This document shows, one piece after another, positions 16,276 through 26,206 of a DNA stretch of 64,000 nt. This DNA comes from Hoeflea_A sp040932035 (lineage in GTDB: Bacteria > Pseudomonadota > Alphaproteobacteria > Rhizobiales > Rhizobiaceae). The stretch's first letter is position 1; the number at the start of each line of letters is the position of its first letter. The notes under the pieces were generated by a model, which was not told the origin of the DNA, searched no databases, and saw nothing but the letters and a program-made list of their open reading frames with translations. Where the stretch lies: NCBI RefSeq assembly GCF_040932035.1, contig NZ_JBFRBB010000002.1, positions 248,001-312,000 on the forward strand. Reading direction: 5' to 3'. The position numbers and the translations under genes were made by a program.

Positions 16276-16995
16276 ATGCTGACGCGCAAACAACATGAAC
16301 TTCTGCTTTTCATCCATGAACGCATGAAGGAAAGCGGTATTCCGCCGTCCTTCGACGAAATGAAGGAAGCGCTTGATCTCGCATCCAAATCCGGAATCCA
16401 CCGGTTGATCACGGCACTGGAGGAACGCGGTTTCATCCGAAGGCTTCCCAACCGGGCAAGAGCGCTGGAAGTGCTGCGTCTTCCCGAAACGATGATCCCG
16501 GCATCGCAGCCGCGAAAAGGTTTTTCCCCGAGCGTTATTGAAGGCAGCCTCGGCAAACCGGCAACCGAATCGAAAGCCGCCCCCTCACCTGTCGATGACG
16601 GCGTCGAAGCCGCTGTCAGCGTTCCCGTCATGGGCCGCATTGCCGCGGGCGTTCCGATCTCGGCGATACAGAACATCACCCACAATATCAGCGTGCCGCC
16701 GGACATGCTTTCAAGTGGCGAACATTATGCGCTTGAGGTCAAGGGCGACTCGATGATCGAAGCCGGCATATTCGACGGCGACACGGTGGTGATCAAGAAC
16801 GCCGCGACTGCCAATCCCGGTGAAATCGTCGTCGCTCTCGTTGATGATGAAGAGGCAACGCTCAAGCGTTTCCGCCGCAAGGGCGCATCGATAGCACTTG
16901 AAGCGGCAAACCCCGCCTACGAAACAAGGATTTTCGGCCCCGACCAGGTGAAGATCCAGGGTAAACTCGTTGGCCTGATCCGGCGCTATCATTGA
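16276..16995 (+). CDS. lexA: SOS response repressor LexA
   Basis: 239 residues from ATG 16276 (MLTRKQHELLLFIHERM), with GGGAG upstream; the in-frame GTG at 16234 lies within the operator region and is rejected. The N-terminal winged helix (1-65) has SFDEMKEALDLASKSGIHRL. The self-cleavage site is Ala124-Gly125 (RIAAGVPIS), and the serine-lysine dyad is Ser159 (KGDSM) and Lys197 (ATLKRFRR). It represses DNA-damage genes until RecA filaments trigger its cleavage. Two LexA boxes lie in its own promoter. It is convergent with comEC. Confidence 0.97.
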   Translation: MLTRKQHELLLFIHERMKESGIPPSFDEMKEALDLASKSGIHRLITALEERGFIRRLPNRARALEVLRLPETMIPASQPRKGFSPSVIEGSLGKPATESKAAPSPVDDGVEAAVSVPVMGRIAAGVPISAIQNITHNISVPPDMLSSGEHYALEVKGDSMIEAGIFDGDTVVIKNAATANPGEIVVALVDDEEATLKRFRRKGASIALEAANPAYETRIFGPDQVKIQGKLVGLIRRYH

Positions 16996-17014
16996 TTGCC
17001 AGTCGCGGAAACCG

Positions 17015-19360
17015 CTATTGGTCGCGCATCCACTTTGGCGGATTGTGATGGAATGATCGGCTGCGCCAGTCATAGAACCGCTGCTCAGTCCAGGGCCGGT
17101 TCGTGTGGCCGATGGCGGATCGAACGAGGAGTTCACCGGCTTTATTCGGCATCCCGATTTCGAGTGACCCGCTTTGCCGCAGCATTCTGCCTGTCACCAG
17201 CATTGCTCCTGAATAACAGCGTTCCATGGCGATTTTCTTGGCGGTGATTACGATGTCGGCGCTATCGCAGGCCGCTCCGATCGCTGCAAGGTCCTCGACA
17301 ACGGCAACCCTTGTTCCGGCGGCGGTCACAGCTCCACAATAGGTGTCTTTTACGCAGACGAATGACGGCTTTTGGCCTCGCATGCTTTCAAATAGAGAAG
17401 GCAGATCGGTAGCGCTGACACCCGAATATGTCGGTGCGATATGCCCGTCCCTGACGATTGAACGCTGCCATTGTTCGAATATGAAGGTTGATGGCCGCCT
17501 CCGGTTCGTTGCAAGGCCATTTTCCGTGACCAGGGCGACGAGCCTGCCATCCTCGGAAACCAGCAAGTCCGGTTTCCGGTCGGGCTCGACCACCACAAAG
17601 GCAGCAATGGCAATTGCGCAGACGGCAAGACCAATCAGCCTTAGGCGCGTCTTTGCGAGCACGAAAACGAGAAAACCCGAAACAAGAGCGGAAAGAGCCA
17701 GCCAGTTCATCCGGCCGACAACAATGACGCCGCCGAGGCCCTCGACATAACGCGCTATCGCGATCACCGCATCAAGCCCCCAGCCCATCGCAACCAATGG
17801 CCAGTGCTCCAAACCGAGTGGCATGACGAGCAGCGAAATAAGCCCGGCAGGCATAACGACAAACGTCACGATGGGCATTGCCAAGAGGTTGGCTATGAGA
17901 CCGAATGATGCAACCCGGTGAAAATGGTAGATGGCGAATGGCGCAGTCGCCAGGCCCGCGACCAGCGACGTCAGTGCAAGACCGGCGAAGAATACCAGCA
18001 CGACCCGGAACAGCCCAGGCGCCGAATTACTTTCAAACAACCGACGTTCCGACCATCTGCGATCCCATAGCCCGTAGGTGGCGATGAGCGCCGCGGTTGC
18101 CGCAAAGGACATCTGGAACCCGGGTCCGACCACTGCTGACGGGGAAATCAAAATGATGATGATCGCAGCAATTGCAACATTGCGCATTGTCAGAGCCCGC
18201 CGATCCAGAAGCACGGCAACAAGAACGATTGCAAGCATGATCCAGGCGCGCTGTGTCGACACACTGCCACCCGAAATGAACAGGTAAAAGGTCGCGACAA
18301 GCAAGGCACCTGCTGCGGCAATCTTTTTGGCAGGAACCGCCTGGACGAGTGACGGAAAAAAACTGAAGCAGGCACGCATGAAAAAGAAGAATGTCCCGGC
18401 AACCAGCGCCATATGAAGTCCGGAAATCGCCAGGACATGCGCCAGACCACTGGCTCGAAGCGCTTCTACTGTTTCGGGGCTCATGGCGCGCCGTTCGGCA
18501 ACGGTCAGCGCACTCGCAAATCCTCCGGTATCGCCTGGCAGGACAGCCCTAATACGCGCTGCAATGTCTTCACGAAGCTGCGCCAGCCAGATGCTCAAAC
18601 GCCGGCTTGACGAAACCGTGCCGTCTTGCAAAGCGCTGTCAGCGACTATCGGGGCACCGTAAAAAAAACCGTATGCACCAATGCCCTTGAAATAGGCATT
18701 GAAGGAAAAATCATATTCTCCCGGCAGTGCGGGACCCGAGGGCGGCTGAAGGCGTGCAAGACCTTCGATCCCCACGCCGATTGCAACGGGCTCGTGTCTG
18801 CTTCGCGAGACGAGGCGTACACGCTCCGGAGGCCGCCTGATTTGCGGATCCCATGTCTTTTGAATGTCAACGGTGTAACGCCACCGGCCGGCATGGTCGA
18901 TATCGCGGCCGACGACCGCGCCGCGCAGCCGGGTCGTGACTTCACTATCAAGCAATGTTGTCGGATTGCGGGAGGTCTCAAAGTCTGCTGCAAGCATTCC
19001 GGCAAGAAATCCGGCGATCATGATGAGCGTGAAACGCGCACGCCCATACCCAAAGGCGAGAAGCCACCCGACTAAAACAACAAACGGGACCGCAACAAAC
19101 ACAAGCGGTGGGCTTTCATTTGTGCTGAACCAGAAGGTTGCACCGAGAGCCATGGCCACAGGCAACCACAGAATCCCCTGTCCCTGGCCCGCCTCCTCGC
19201 GTATTGCGGATACAAAATTGCCAAATATTGCAACTCCGCGGTTACGAAGCCCCTCACTCGAATCCCTGCTCCCCCCTTCCGGGGACGGACCCGGGGTATG
19301 TCCCGCCCTCTCACCTGCCGGTATGCGGCGTTGTTTTTCGATTGTCTCTGTGCCGTCCAT
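17015..19360 (-). CDS. ComEC/Rec2 family DNA-uptake membrane protein
   Basis: 781 residues, usual length for the family. N-terminal region with two or three hydrophobic helices (about 60-120), a DUF4131/OB-like periplasmic part (about 120-250), then the competence domain (about 270-560) with LRASGLAHVLAISGLHMALVAG (in part: GLAHVLAISGLHMALV) and GGSVSTQRAWIM. This is the conserved core of the channel that moves single-stranded DNA across the inner membrane. The C-terminal part after about 600 is short and lacks a recognisable metallo-beta-lactamase domain. It is divergent from gltX and next to lexA, the common rhizobial arrangement. Confidence 0.9.
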   Translation of the reverse strand: MDGTETIEKQRRIPAGERAGHTPGPSPEGGSRDSSEGLRNRGVAIFGNFVSAIREEAGQGQGILWLPVAMALGATFWFSTNESPPLVFVAVPFVVLVGWLLAFGYGRARFTLIMIAGFLAGMLAADFETSRNPTTLLDSEVTTRLRGAVVGRDIDHAGRWRYTVDIQKTWDPQIRRPPERVRLVSRSRHEPVAIGVGIEGLARLQPPSGPALPGEYDFSFNAYFKGIGAYGFFYGAPIVADSALQDGTVSSSRRLSIWLAQLREDIAARIRAVLPGDTGGFASALTVAERRAMSPETVEALRASGLAHVLAISGLHMALVAGTFFFFMRACFSFFPSLVQAVPAKKIAAAGALLVATFYLFISGGSVSTQRAWIMLAIVLVAVLLDRRALTMRNVAIAAIIIILISPSAVVGPGFQMSFAATAALIATYGLWDRRWSERRLFESNSAPGLFRVVLVFFAGLALTSLVAGLATAPFAIYHFHRVASFGLIANLLAMPIVTFVVMPAGLISLLVMPLGLEHWPLVAMGWGLDAVIAIARYVEGLGGVIVVGRMNWLALSALVSGFLVFVLAKTRLRLIGLAVCAIAIAAFVVVEPDRKPDLLVSEDGRLVALVTENGLATNRRRPSTFIFEQWQRSIVRDGHIAPTYSGVSATDLPSLFESMRGQKPSFVCVKDTYCGAVTAAGTRVAVVEDLAAIGAACDSADIVITAKKIAMERCYSGAMLVTGRMLRQSGSLEIGMPNKAGELLVRSAIGHTNRPWTEQRFYDWRSRSFHHNPPKWMRDQ

Positions 19361-19512
19361 AAAACCGGTTTGCCGCCCCTTTTGCCGCAGCCTGTGATCC
19401 TACACGGCAATGCGAAAGCAGCAAGGCAACGCATCAAACCTTGCACTCCCACGGTTCTGTGTTACATGACGCGCCACGTTCCAGCACAATTCACGAAGAT
19501 CGAGGAAGCTCC

Positions 19513-20934
19513 ATGTCCGGAGAAATAGTCACCCGTTTCGCGCCATCGCCGACCGGCTTTCTGCATATCGGCGGCGCCCGGACCGCGCTGTTCAACTGGC
19601 TCTATGCCAAAAACCGGGGCGGCAAGATGCTGCTGCGCATCGAAGACACGGACAGAAGCCGCAACTCCGAGGAAGCCGTGTCAGCCATTCTCGATGGTCT
19701 GAAGTGGCTTGGCCTTTCCTGGGAAGGCGAACCGATCTCGCAATATGCCCGGGTCGACCGGCACCGGGAAATCGCCGAAGAACTCGTCAGAAAGGGCAAC
19801 GCCTATTATTGCTATGCAACTCCTCAAGAGCTTGAGGAAATGCGCGAAAAGGCCCGGTCCGAGGGTCGTCCGCCGCGCTATGACGGCCGCTGGCGCGACC
19901 GCGATCCTTCTGAAGCGCCTGAAGGCGTCAAACCCGCGATACGCATCAAGGCGCCCAGAGAAGGTGCAACGGTCGTTGCCGACAAGGTGCAGGGTGATGT
20001 GACCTTTCCGAACGCCGATCTGGACGATTTCATCATCTTGCGCTCGGACGGGAACCCGACATACATGCTGGCCGTTGTCGTCGACGATCACGACATGGGC
20101 GTTACCGATATCATTCGCGGGGACGATCACCTGACAAACGCGGCACGCCAAACGATCATCTATCAGGCAATGGATTGGCCGGTTCCTAAAATGGCGCATA
20201 TTCCGCTCATTCACGGTGCGGACGGCGCAAAGCTGTCAAAGCGTCACGGCGCACTTGGCGCGGAAGCCTATCGGGCCATGGGTTATCTACCCGAAGCACT
20301 GTGCAACTACCTCGTTCGCCTCGGCTGGAGCCATGGTGATGATGAAATTATTTCCATGCAGCAGATGATCGACTGGTTCGATATCGCCGACGTCAACAAG
20401 GGCGCTGCGCGCTTCGATATCAAGAAGCTGGAAGCAATCAACGGCCATTATATCCGCAATGGCAATGATGAGGACCTGGCTACGGCCTTGATCGCGGTCC
20501 TTCCGGAGATTGAAGGTGGCGAATTCCTTTCCGAGCGCATGACGGACGAAAACCGCAAACGGCTGGTAGTCTCCATGCCGGGTTTAAAGGAACGCGCCAA
20601 GACACTGGTCGACCTGGCCGATGGCGCCCGCTTCCTTTTTGTCGAGCGCCCGCTTCAGAACGAAGAAAAGGCCGAAAAAATCCTTGCGGAGGGCGGCCGC
20701 GACGTCTTGAAGAAATTATTGCCTCTTCTGGAAGCCGTATCCGACTGGCGGATCGACACCCTGGAAAAGGTCATTCGCGACTTCAGCGACGCCGAGGAGT
20801 TGAAGCTCGGCAAAGTGGCTCAACCACTGCGCGCCGCTCTGACTGGCCGCACAACATCGCCCGGTGTGTTTGACGTCATTGCAGTGCTCGGACGCGATGA
20901 GGCACTGGGTCGCATTGGCGATCAGTTGAATTGA
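19513..20934 (+). CDS. gltX: Glutamyl-tRNA synthetase
   Basis: 473 residues from ATG 19513 (MSGEIVTRFAPSPTG), with GAGGA nine bases upstream; the frame opens earlier at 19441 but without support. Class I synthetase motifs: HIGH-type FLHIGGAR at residue 15-22 and KMSKS-type KLSKRHG near residue 240. The VVDDHDMGVTDIIRGDDH segment and the anticodon-binding helical C-terminus are also typical. It charges tRNA-Glu and, in organisms without GlnRS, also tRNA-Gln for the amidotransferase route. It is followed by a 340-bp gap before gltA. Confidence 0.95.
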   Translation: MSGEIVTRFAPSPTGFLHIGGARTALFNWLYAKNRGGKMLLRIEDTDRSRNSEEAVSAILDGLKWLGLSWEGEPISQYARVDRHREIAEELVRKGNAYYCYATPQELEEMREKARSEGRPPRYDGRWRDRDPSEAPEGVKPAIRIKAPREGATVVADKVQGDVTFPNADLDDFIILRSDGNPTYMLAVVVDDHDMGVTDIIRGDDHLTNAARQTIIYQAMDWPVPKMAHIPLIHGADGAKLSKRHGALGAEAYRAMGYLPEALCNYLVRLGWSHGDDEIISMQQMIDWFDIADVNKGAARFDIKKLEAINGHYIRNGNDEDLATALIAVLPEIEGGEFLSERMTDENRKRLVVSMPGLKERAKTLVDLADGARFLFVERPLQNEEKAEKILAEGGRDVLKKLLPLLEAVSDWRIDTLEKVIRDFSDAEELKLGKVAQPLRAALTGRTTSPGVFDVIAVLGRDEALGRIGDQLN

Positions 20935-21274
20935 TCTGCCTTCAACACTGGAAAAAAGCCGGCCTGTGCGGTATTTAAGCACTCGCTGGCGGCCGGTGTA
21001 ATTCACAAATGCGTACCGCTGCAGGCAATTGGGCCCATACCTGCCGGCCCGTTGCCCCTGGTACGTGTGCTGAATCTGCCACACATTGCAAATCGCAATT
21101 TTCGGCGATGGTCTCCCCATTGCCGCCATAGCCGACACGTTGCAGTGCACAATTACACCTTCGCATAGCTTGGCAGCGTCCGTTAAATCGGCTAGCAACG
21201 GCGCACAACATTCCAGTCGGACCTGGGAATGCCTCCTCAGGTCTTGTTTTGAACGATTTTATAAGGGGACCAAT
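20935..21274. other. gltX-gltA intergenic region with a 15-bp inverted repeat
   Basis: 340 bp without a supported gene. It holds ATTGC-N5-GCAAT at 21085-21099, a possible regulator site for gltA about 175 bp upstream of its start. A long imperfect GCCGGCC / GGCCGGT pair near 20958-20996 might be a gltX terminator but lacks a T-run. Confidence 0.4.
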
Positions 21275-22567
21275 ATGACGGAATCGAAGGCAAAGCTCTC
21301 TGTCGATGGCAAAGACATCGAACTGCAGGTGCGCGGCGGATCAGTTGGCCCAGACGTTGTCGACATTGCAAGCCTGTATAAAGAAACGGGCACCTTTACC
21401 TACGACCCCGGATTTACCTCTACGGCATCTTGCGAATCCAAAATCACTTATATCGACGGCGACGCCGGCGTTTTGCTGCATCGCGGTTATCCTATTGACC
21501 AGTTGGCAGAGCATGGGGACTTTCTCGAAGTCTGTTATCTGCTTTTATACGGTGAACTGCCCAACAAGTCGCAGAAGGCGGATTTTGACTACCGTGTTAC
21601 GCGCCACACCATGATTCATGAGCAGATGTCGCGTTTCTTTACCGGCTTTCGCCGTGATGCCCACCCCATGGCAATCATGTGCGGCGTTGTCGGTGCACTT
21701 TCCGCGTTCTATCACGATTCCACCGATATCACGGATCCGCATCAGCGGATGGTGGCCAGCCTGCGCATGATCGCAAAAATGCCGACGATCGCGGCAATGG
21801 CCTTCAAATATCATATCGGTCAGCCGTTCATTTATCCGAAAAACGACCTCGATTACGCGTCGAACTTCCTTCACATGTGTTTTGCCGTCCCTTGCGAAGA
21901 TTATGAAGTCAATCCGGTCCTGGCACGTGCAATGGACCGCATCTTCATTCTGCATGCCGATCACGAGCAAAATGCATCGACGTCGACGGTGCGGCTTGCC
22001 GGCTCCTCCGGCGCCAACCCGTTTGCATGCATAGCCGCCGGAATTGCCTGCCTGTGGGGGCCGGCCCATGGTGGCGCCAATGAAGCTGCTCTGAACATGC
22101 TTTCGGAAATCGGTTCGGTCGATCATATTCCCGAATACATTGCCCGCGCCAAGGACAAGGACGATCCCTTCCGTCTCATGGGCTTCGGGCACCGGGTTTA
22201 CAAGAACTACGATCCGCGCGCCAAGATAATGCAGAAAACCACCCATGAGGTTCTGGCTGAACTCGGCATCAAGGACGATCCGCTGCTCGATGTGGCGATC
22301 GAGCTCGAGCGTATTGCGTTGACCGATGAATATTTCATCGAAAAGAAGCTCTATCCGAATATCGACTTCTATTCAGGCATCACGCTCAAGGCGCTCGGCT
22401 TCCCGACCACCATGTTCACCGTCTTGTTTGCACTCGCCCGCACGGTCGGCTGGATTGCCCAGTGGAAGGAGATGATCGAGGATCCGCATCAGAAGATCGG
22501 CCGTCCGCGCCAGCTCTATACGGGTGATACGGAACGCGACTATGTACCGATTTCGAGCCGCTCATAG
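21275..22567 (+). CDS. gltA: Citrate synthase, type II
   Basis: 430 residues from ATG 21275 (MTESKAKLSVDGK), preceded by AAGGGG; upstream in-frame codons are not supported. Standard Gram-negative hexameric type: YIDGDAGVLLHRGYPI, catalytic His in HADHEQNAS and in MGFGHRVYKNYDPRA, and Asp within DFYSGI. It condenses oxaloacetate and acetyl-CoA to open the TCA cycle. The long upstream gap suggests its own regulated promoter. A hairpin with a T-run follows at 22613-22651. Confidence 0.97.
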   Translation: MTESKAKLSVDGKDIELQVRGGSVGPDVVDIASLYKETGTFTYDPGFTSTASCESKITYIDGDAGVLLHRGYPIDQLAEHGDFLEVCYLLLYGELPNKSQKADFDYRVTRHTMIHEQMSRFFTGFRRDAHPMAIMCGVVGALSAFYHDSTDITDPHQRMVASLRMIAKMPTIAAMAFKYHIGQPFIYPKNDLDYASNFLHMCFAVPCEDYEVNPVLARAMDRIFILHADHEQNASTSTVRLAGSSGANPFACIAAGIACLWGPAHGGANEAALNMLSEIGSVDHIPEYIARAKDKDDPFRLMGFGHRVYKNYDPRAKIMQKTTHEVLAELGIKDDPLLDVAIELERIALTDEYFIEKKLYPNIDFYSGITLKALGFPTTMFTVLFALARTVGWIAQWKEMIEDPHQKIGRPRQLYTGDTERDYVPISSRS

Positions 22568-22612
22568 CGAACAGTGAGATGATTGTTCGCATCTGTGCGA
22601 ACTGGAGAAACA

Positions 22613-22651
22613 GCGCCCCTTGCCGCTAAACGCGGTCGGGGGCGTCATTTT
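22613..22651 (+). terminator. Probable intrinsic terminator of gltA
   Basis: GCGCCCC pairs with GGGGCGT around an inner CCGC / GCGG stem, and CATTTT follows. It starts 46 bp after the gltA stop codon. Confidence 0.55.
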
Positions 22652-22832
22652 GTGGTAAAAGCCCGGAAATGAACGCAATCCTGCCTGCATATAGCAACGA
22701 AATTATGCCATTTCTCTCGCAAAAAATGCTTGATTCTGGCAGACTTACGGCAACACGAATCACATAGGGAGCCCTGCCTGGCCCGATGGTGCAGACATGC
22801 TCCCCACCTGCAAATGAGGCCCCGCCTGCCCC

Positions 22833-24914
22833 ATGGATGATACAAACGATCTTTTCTCCGGTATTGGTGCTGCGCCTGCAGAAGTCAGCACGTCGCATGA
22901 CAAGGACCAGGGAAAGAAGAGAGCGCAGGCCGAACCGAAAAAGACAGGCAACCGCAAGGTGGCTCCACTGAAGAACGACACCGAAACCAGCTATTCAGCT
23001 GCCGATATCGAAGTCCTGGAAGGGCTCGAACCGGTCCGCCGCAGGCCCGGCATGTATATTGGCGGCACGGATGTTGGTGCGCTGCATCATCTGTTTGCCG
23101 AAGTCATCGACAACTCCATGGATGAGGCGGTCGCGGGACATGCCAATTTCATCGAGGTGGAGCTTGATGCCGAAGGCTATCTGAGTGTGACGGATAATGG
23201 CCGCGGTATTCCGATCGATCCGCACCCCAAATACAAGAACAAGTCCGCGCTCGAAGTCATCATGACCACGCTCCACGCCGGCGGCAAGTTTGATTCCAAG
23301 GTATATGAAACCTCGGGCGGCCTTCACGGCGTCGGTGTTTCCGTGGTCAATGCCCTGTCCGATCATCTCGAAGTGGAAGTAGCCCGCAACCGGCGTCTTT
23401 ACCGGCAGAACTTTTCCCGCGGCGTGCCAAACGGCAAGCTTGAGGATCTCGGCGAGGTACACAATCGCCGCGGCACACGGGTGCGCTTTCATCCCGATGC
23501 CGAAATATTTGGCAAAAACGCGCATTTCGAGCCCGCTCGTCTTTTCAAAATGGCGCGTTCCAAAGCCTATCTCTTTGGCGGCGTGGAAATACGCTGGAGC
23601 TGCGATCCGTCTCTGCTTGGCGAAAAGAGCGAAACACCTGCAAAGGCCGTGTTTCATTTCCCTGGCGGTCTGAAGGACTATCTCGACGAGACGATCGGAC
23701 CGGAGCACAAAGTTACTCGCGACATTTTCTTCGGCCGCTCTGAAAAGAAAGGCGGCCACGGTACCGTCGAATGGGCAGTCACCTGGTATACGGGCGACGC
23801 ATTCGTAAACTCCTATTGCAATACCGTCCCAACACCCGAAGGCGGAACGCACGAAGCCGGTTTTCGTTTGGCTCTGACGCGCGGCCTCAAGGCCTATGCG
23901 GAACTCACCGGCAACAAGCGCGCTTCGATCATTACGACGGATGACGTGATGATTTCCATGGCGGGCATGCTCTCCGTTTTCGTTCGTGAGCCGGAATTTG
24001 TCGGCCAGACAAAGGACAAGCTGGCAACGGTCGAAGCGCAGCGCATCGTCGAAAATGCAGTTCGCGATCCCTTCGATCACTTCCTTGCCGATTCACCCCA
24101 GGAGGCCGCGAAGCTTCTCGAATGGGTGCTGGAACGCGCCGATGATCGCGTACGCCGGCGGAAGGAAAAGGAAGTCAGCCGCAAAAGCGCGGTTCGCAAA
24201 CTGCGTCTGCCGGGAAAGCTCGCCGACTGTTCACAGAATTCTGCCGCCGGCGCTGAACTCTTCATCGTCGAGGGAGATTCGGCCGGAGGCTCAGCCAAAC
24301 AGGCCAGGAACCGTTCCAATCAGGCAATCCTGCCGCTGCGCGGCAAGATACTGAACGTTGCAAGCGCCGGCCGCGACAAGCTCGGTGCCAATCAGCAGAT
24401 TGCCGATCTCGTTCAGGCCCTAGGTTGCGGCACCAGAACCAAATACCGCGAAAACGACCTTCGCTACGATCGCGTGATTATCATGACCGACGCCGACGTT
24501 GACGGTGCCCACATCGCGTCCCTGCTGATCACGTTTTTCTACCAGGAAATGCCCGACCTCATTCGTGAGGGCCATCTTTACCTGGCCGTTCCCCCGCTCT
24601 ACCGCATCACCCAGGGCAGCAAGACACTTTACGCCAGAGACGATCTGCACCGGGCCGAATTGCTGGAAACGGAATTCAAGGGCAAGGGCAAGATCGACAT
24701 CGGCCGGTTCAAGGGGCTTGGCGAGATGCTACCGGCCCAGCTTAAAGAGACCACAATGCACCCCGATAAACGAACATTGCTGCGGGTGGAGATCGACGAG
24801 ACCTCAGCGGACGTCACACGCAAAACCGTTGACAATCTGATGGGAACAAAAGCTGATGCCCGCTTCCAGTTCATTCAGGAGCGTGCCGAATTTGTCGAAG
24901 ATCTGGATATCTGA
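22833..24914 (+). CDS. parE: DNA topoisomerase IV subunit B
   Basis: 693 residues. An N-terminal low-complexity basic extension of about 50 residues precedes the GHKL ATPase domain. Motifs: EVIDNSMDEAV, TDNGRGIPIDPHPK, LHAGGKF and GGLHGVGVSVVNALS. The TOPRIM domain has EGDSAGGSAKQARNR and DADVDGAHI with the metal-binding acids. The length and the absence of the long GyrB-specific insertion favour ParE over GyrB. With ParC (not in the window) it decatenates daughter chromosomes. It ends 20 bp before the convergent DUF2336 gene. Confidence 0.93.
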   Translation: MDDTNDLFSGIGAAPAEVSTSHDKDQGKKRAQAEPKKTGNRKVAPLKNDTETSYSAADIEVLEGLEPVRRRPGMYIGGTDVGALHHLFAEVIDNSMDEAVAGHANFIEVELDAEGYLSVTDNGRGIPIDPHPKYKNKSALEVIMTTLHAGGKFDSKVYETSGGLHGVGVSVVNALSDHLEVEVARNRRLYRQNFSRGVPNGKLEDLGEVHNRRGTRVRFHPDAEIFGKNAHFEPARLFKMARSKAYLFGGVEIRWSCDPSLLGEKSETPAKAVFHFPGGLKDYLDETIGPEHKVTRDIFFGRSEKKGGHGTVEWAVTWYTGDAFVNSYCNTVPTPEGGTHEAGFRLALTRGLKAYAELTGNKRASIITTDDVMISMAGMLSVFVREPEFVGQTKDKLATVEAQRIVENAVRDPFDHFLADSPQEAAKLLEWVLERADDRVRRRKEKEVSRKSAVRKLRLPGKLADCSQNSAAGAELFIVEGDSAGGSAKQARNRSNQAILPLRGKILNVASAGRDKLGANQQIADLVQALGCGTRTKYRENDLRYDRVIIMTDADVDGAHIASLLITFFYQEMPDLIREGHLYLAVPPLYRITQGSKTLYARDDLHRAELLETEFKGKGKIDIGRFKGLGEMLPAQLKETTMHPDKRTLLRVEIDETSADVTRKTVDNLMGTKADARFQFIQERAEFVEDLDI

Positions 24915-24934
24915 CCACTGGCGCCGCGGTTGAA

Positions 24935-26071
24935 TCAGGCGGCCTCGAATGCGATGGAAACCGCGTAGTCCTTCGCTGCCTGACGGCGGAAATCGAGGTT
25001 CATGCGTTCAACCAGTGTCAGCAACTCCGCAATAGGCGAGCCGTCCCCTGCATAGGCATAGTGCTCGATCAGCGCTTCTGTGATCCGCAGAGCATTAGGG
25101 CTTGTCTGGGACCGTGTCGCATCGCGCCACAACAATGTTGCAGTTACAAAAACCTCGCCAACAGCGCTTTCGATGCCACCGGACGTGTATAGCGCGTGTA
25201 TCGCATTGCGCCTTCCATCGACGAGAATTCCGCGCACCCGGTTGTCATGAACGCCCGCCACGGAACCGATGGCCGCGGCAAAAAAGTCTATGTTTCCGAT
25301 ACACAGCGTATGCATCAGAAATGCCGGCGTCAGCTTGCCGGCGATGCGCAAATGCTCCACCAGTGCTGGAATTTCATCGCCACCAATGTTTCCCGCAAGA
25401 TGAAGTGTTGCTGTTTGACAGGCATCCCGCGTTATGCGCTGGATGCGGCTACGGCCTACAATACCTGCAACAAACTGCGATCCTGCGAGTGCATCGCCAA
25501 CCTTCACGATCAGGGCATGGCGAACGTCACATGGCAGGTCCGAGCGCTCTAGCAGCCTTGCCCGGATGTCCGGCTCATTTCCAAATCGCTCGGTGATCCT
25601 GCGAAGCGTGACCTTGGCAATACACGCTGAAAAATTATCGAGCATCTCGCTGACCGGAACCAGCCCGGCCACCTCTGCCAGCGCCGCGCAAACAGCCGGC
25701 CTGAGTTCATGACGCATTGCTATCGCTCTTTGGATACCCGGCCTTCCATCGGCGGCCAAATCGACAAGGTCCTGGTCCTTGAGGATTGGCGAGCAACATA
25801 CGACGATGCCCGCAACATCCAGTTGATCCCGCGCCAGTCCGTGGATGACCGCACGCGGCGCCTTGTCGCTGGTTGCCAGGGCCTCGGCCAGTGCCTGCCT
25901 CACCATCGGAGACGGATCGTCCAGCAGCAATGCCATCGCGGCTTCGGCCGCTCGCGTTTCATCTATGGAGAGTTCGCTGAGTGCAAAGGCCCTTGCCAGG
26001 GCATTCGCGGCGCGAGCCCTGTCGCGTGCTCCCGCCGTTTCCGACCACTGTATAAACTTCCTGACGATCAT
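24935..26071 (-). CDS. DUF2336 domain protein
   Basis: 378 residues, matching the usual length of the alphaproteobacterial DUF2336 family. The N-terminal half is built from helical HEAT-like repeats (AAMALLLDDPSPMVRQALAEAL, in part LLLDDPSPMVRQALAEAL; then PGIQRAIAMRH). The rest carries the family's conserved core (CDVRHALIVKVGDAL, ITRDACQTATLHLAG) and ends in a helical region after FVTATLLWRDA. No signal peptide or membrane helix is seen, so it is cytoplasmic. Function is unknown; helical repeats suggest protein binding. It is convergent with parE. Confidence 0.8.
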   Translation of the reverse strand: MIVRKFIQWSETAGARDRARAANALARAFALSELSIDETRAAEAAMALLLDDPSPMVRQALAEALATSDKAPRAVIHGLARDQLDVAGIVVCCSPILKDQDLVDLAADGRPGIQRAIAMRHELRPAVCAALAEVAGLVPVSEMLDNFSACIAKVTLRRITERFGNEPDIRARLLERSDLPCDVRHALIVKVGDALAGSQFVAGIVGRSRIQRITRDACQTATLHLAGNIGGDEIPALVEHLRIAGKLTPAFLMHTLCIGNIDFFAAAIGSVAGVHDNRVRGILVDGRRNAIHALYTSGGIESAVGEVFVTATLLWRDATRSQTSPNALRITEALIEHYAYAGDGSPIAELLTLVERMNLDFRRQAAKDYAVSIAFEAA

Positions 26072-26206
26072 CTAAAAATTCCGCGATCCCTGCTTCATTG
26101 TGCTGACCTTATGAGCAAAAGGTTTACGATCGGTTCACCATATCCGTTAACCGCTTGCAGCCTGCGAACCCCTCGCCTATTTTGCCCGCGAAATGGAGGG
26201 ACCCGA

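Noticed and set aside
22995..24080. 361-codon leftward frame
   Set aside because: It is antisense to parE, which has all topoisomerase motifs.
26130..26160. Possible CtrA site near TTAACC before the MaoC gene
   Set aside because: The spacing to the nearest TTAA-like half-site does not match the TTAA-N7-TTAA consensus.
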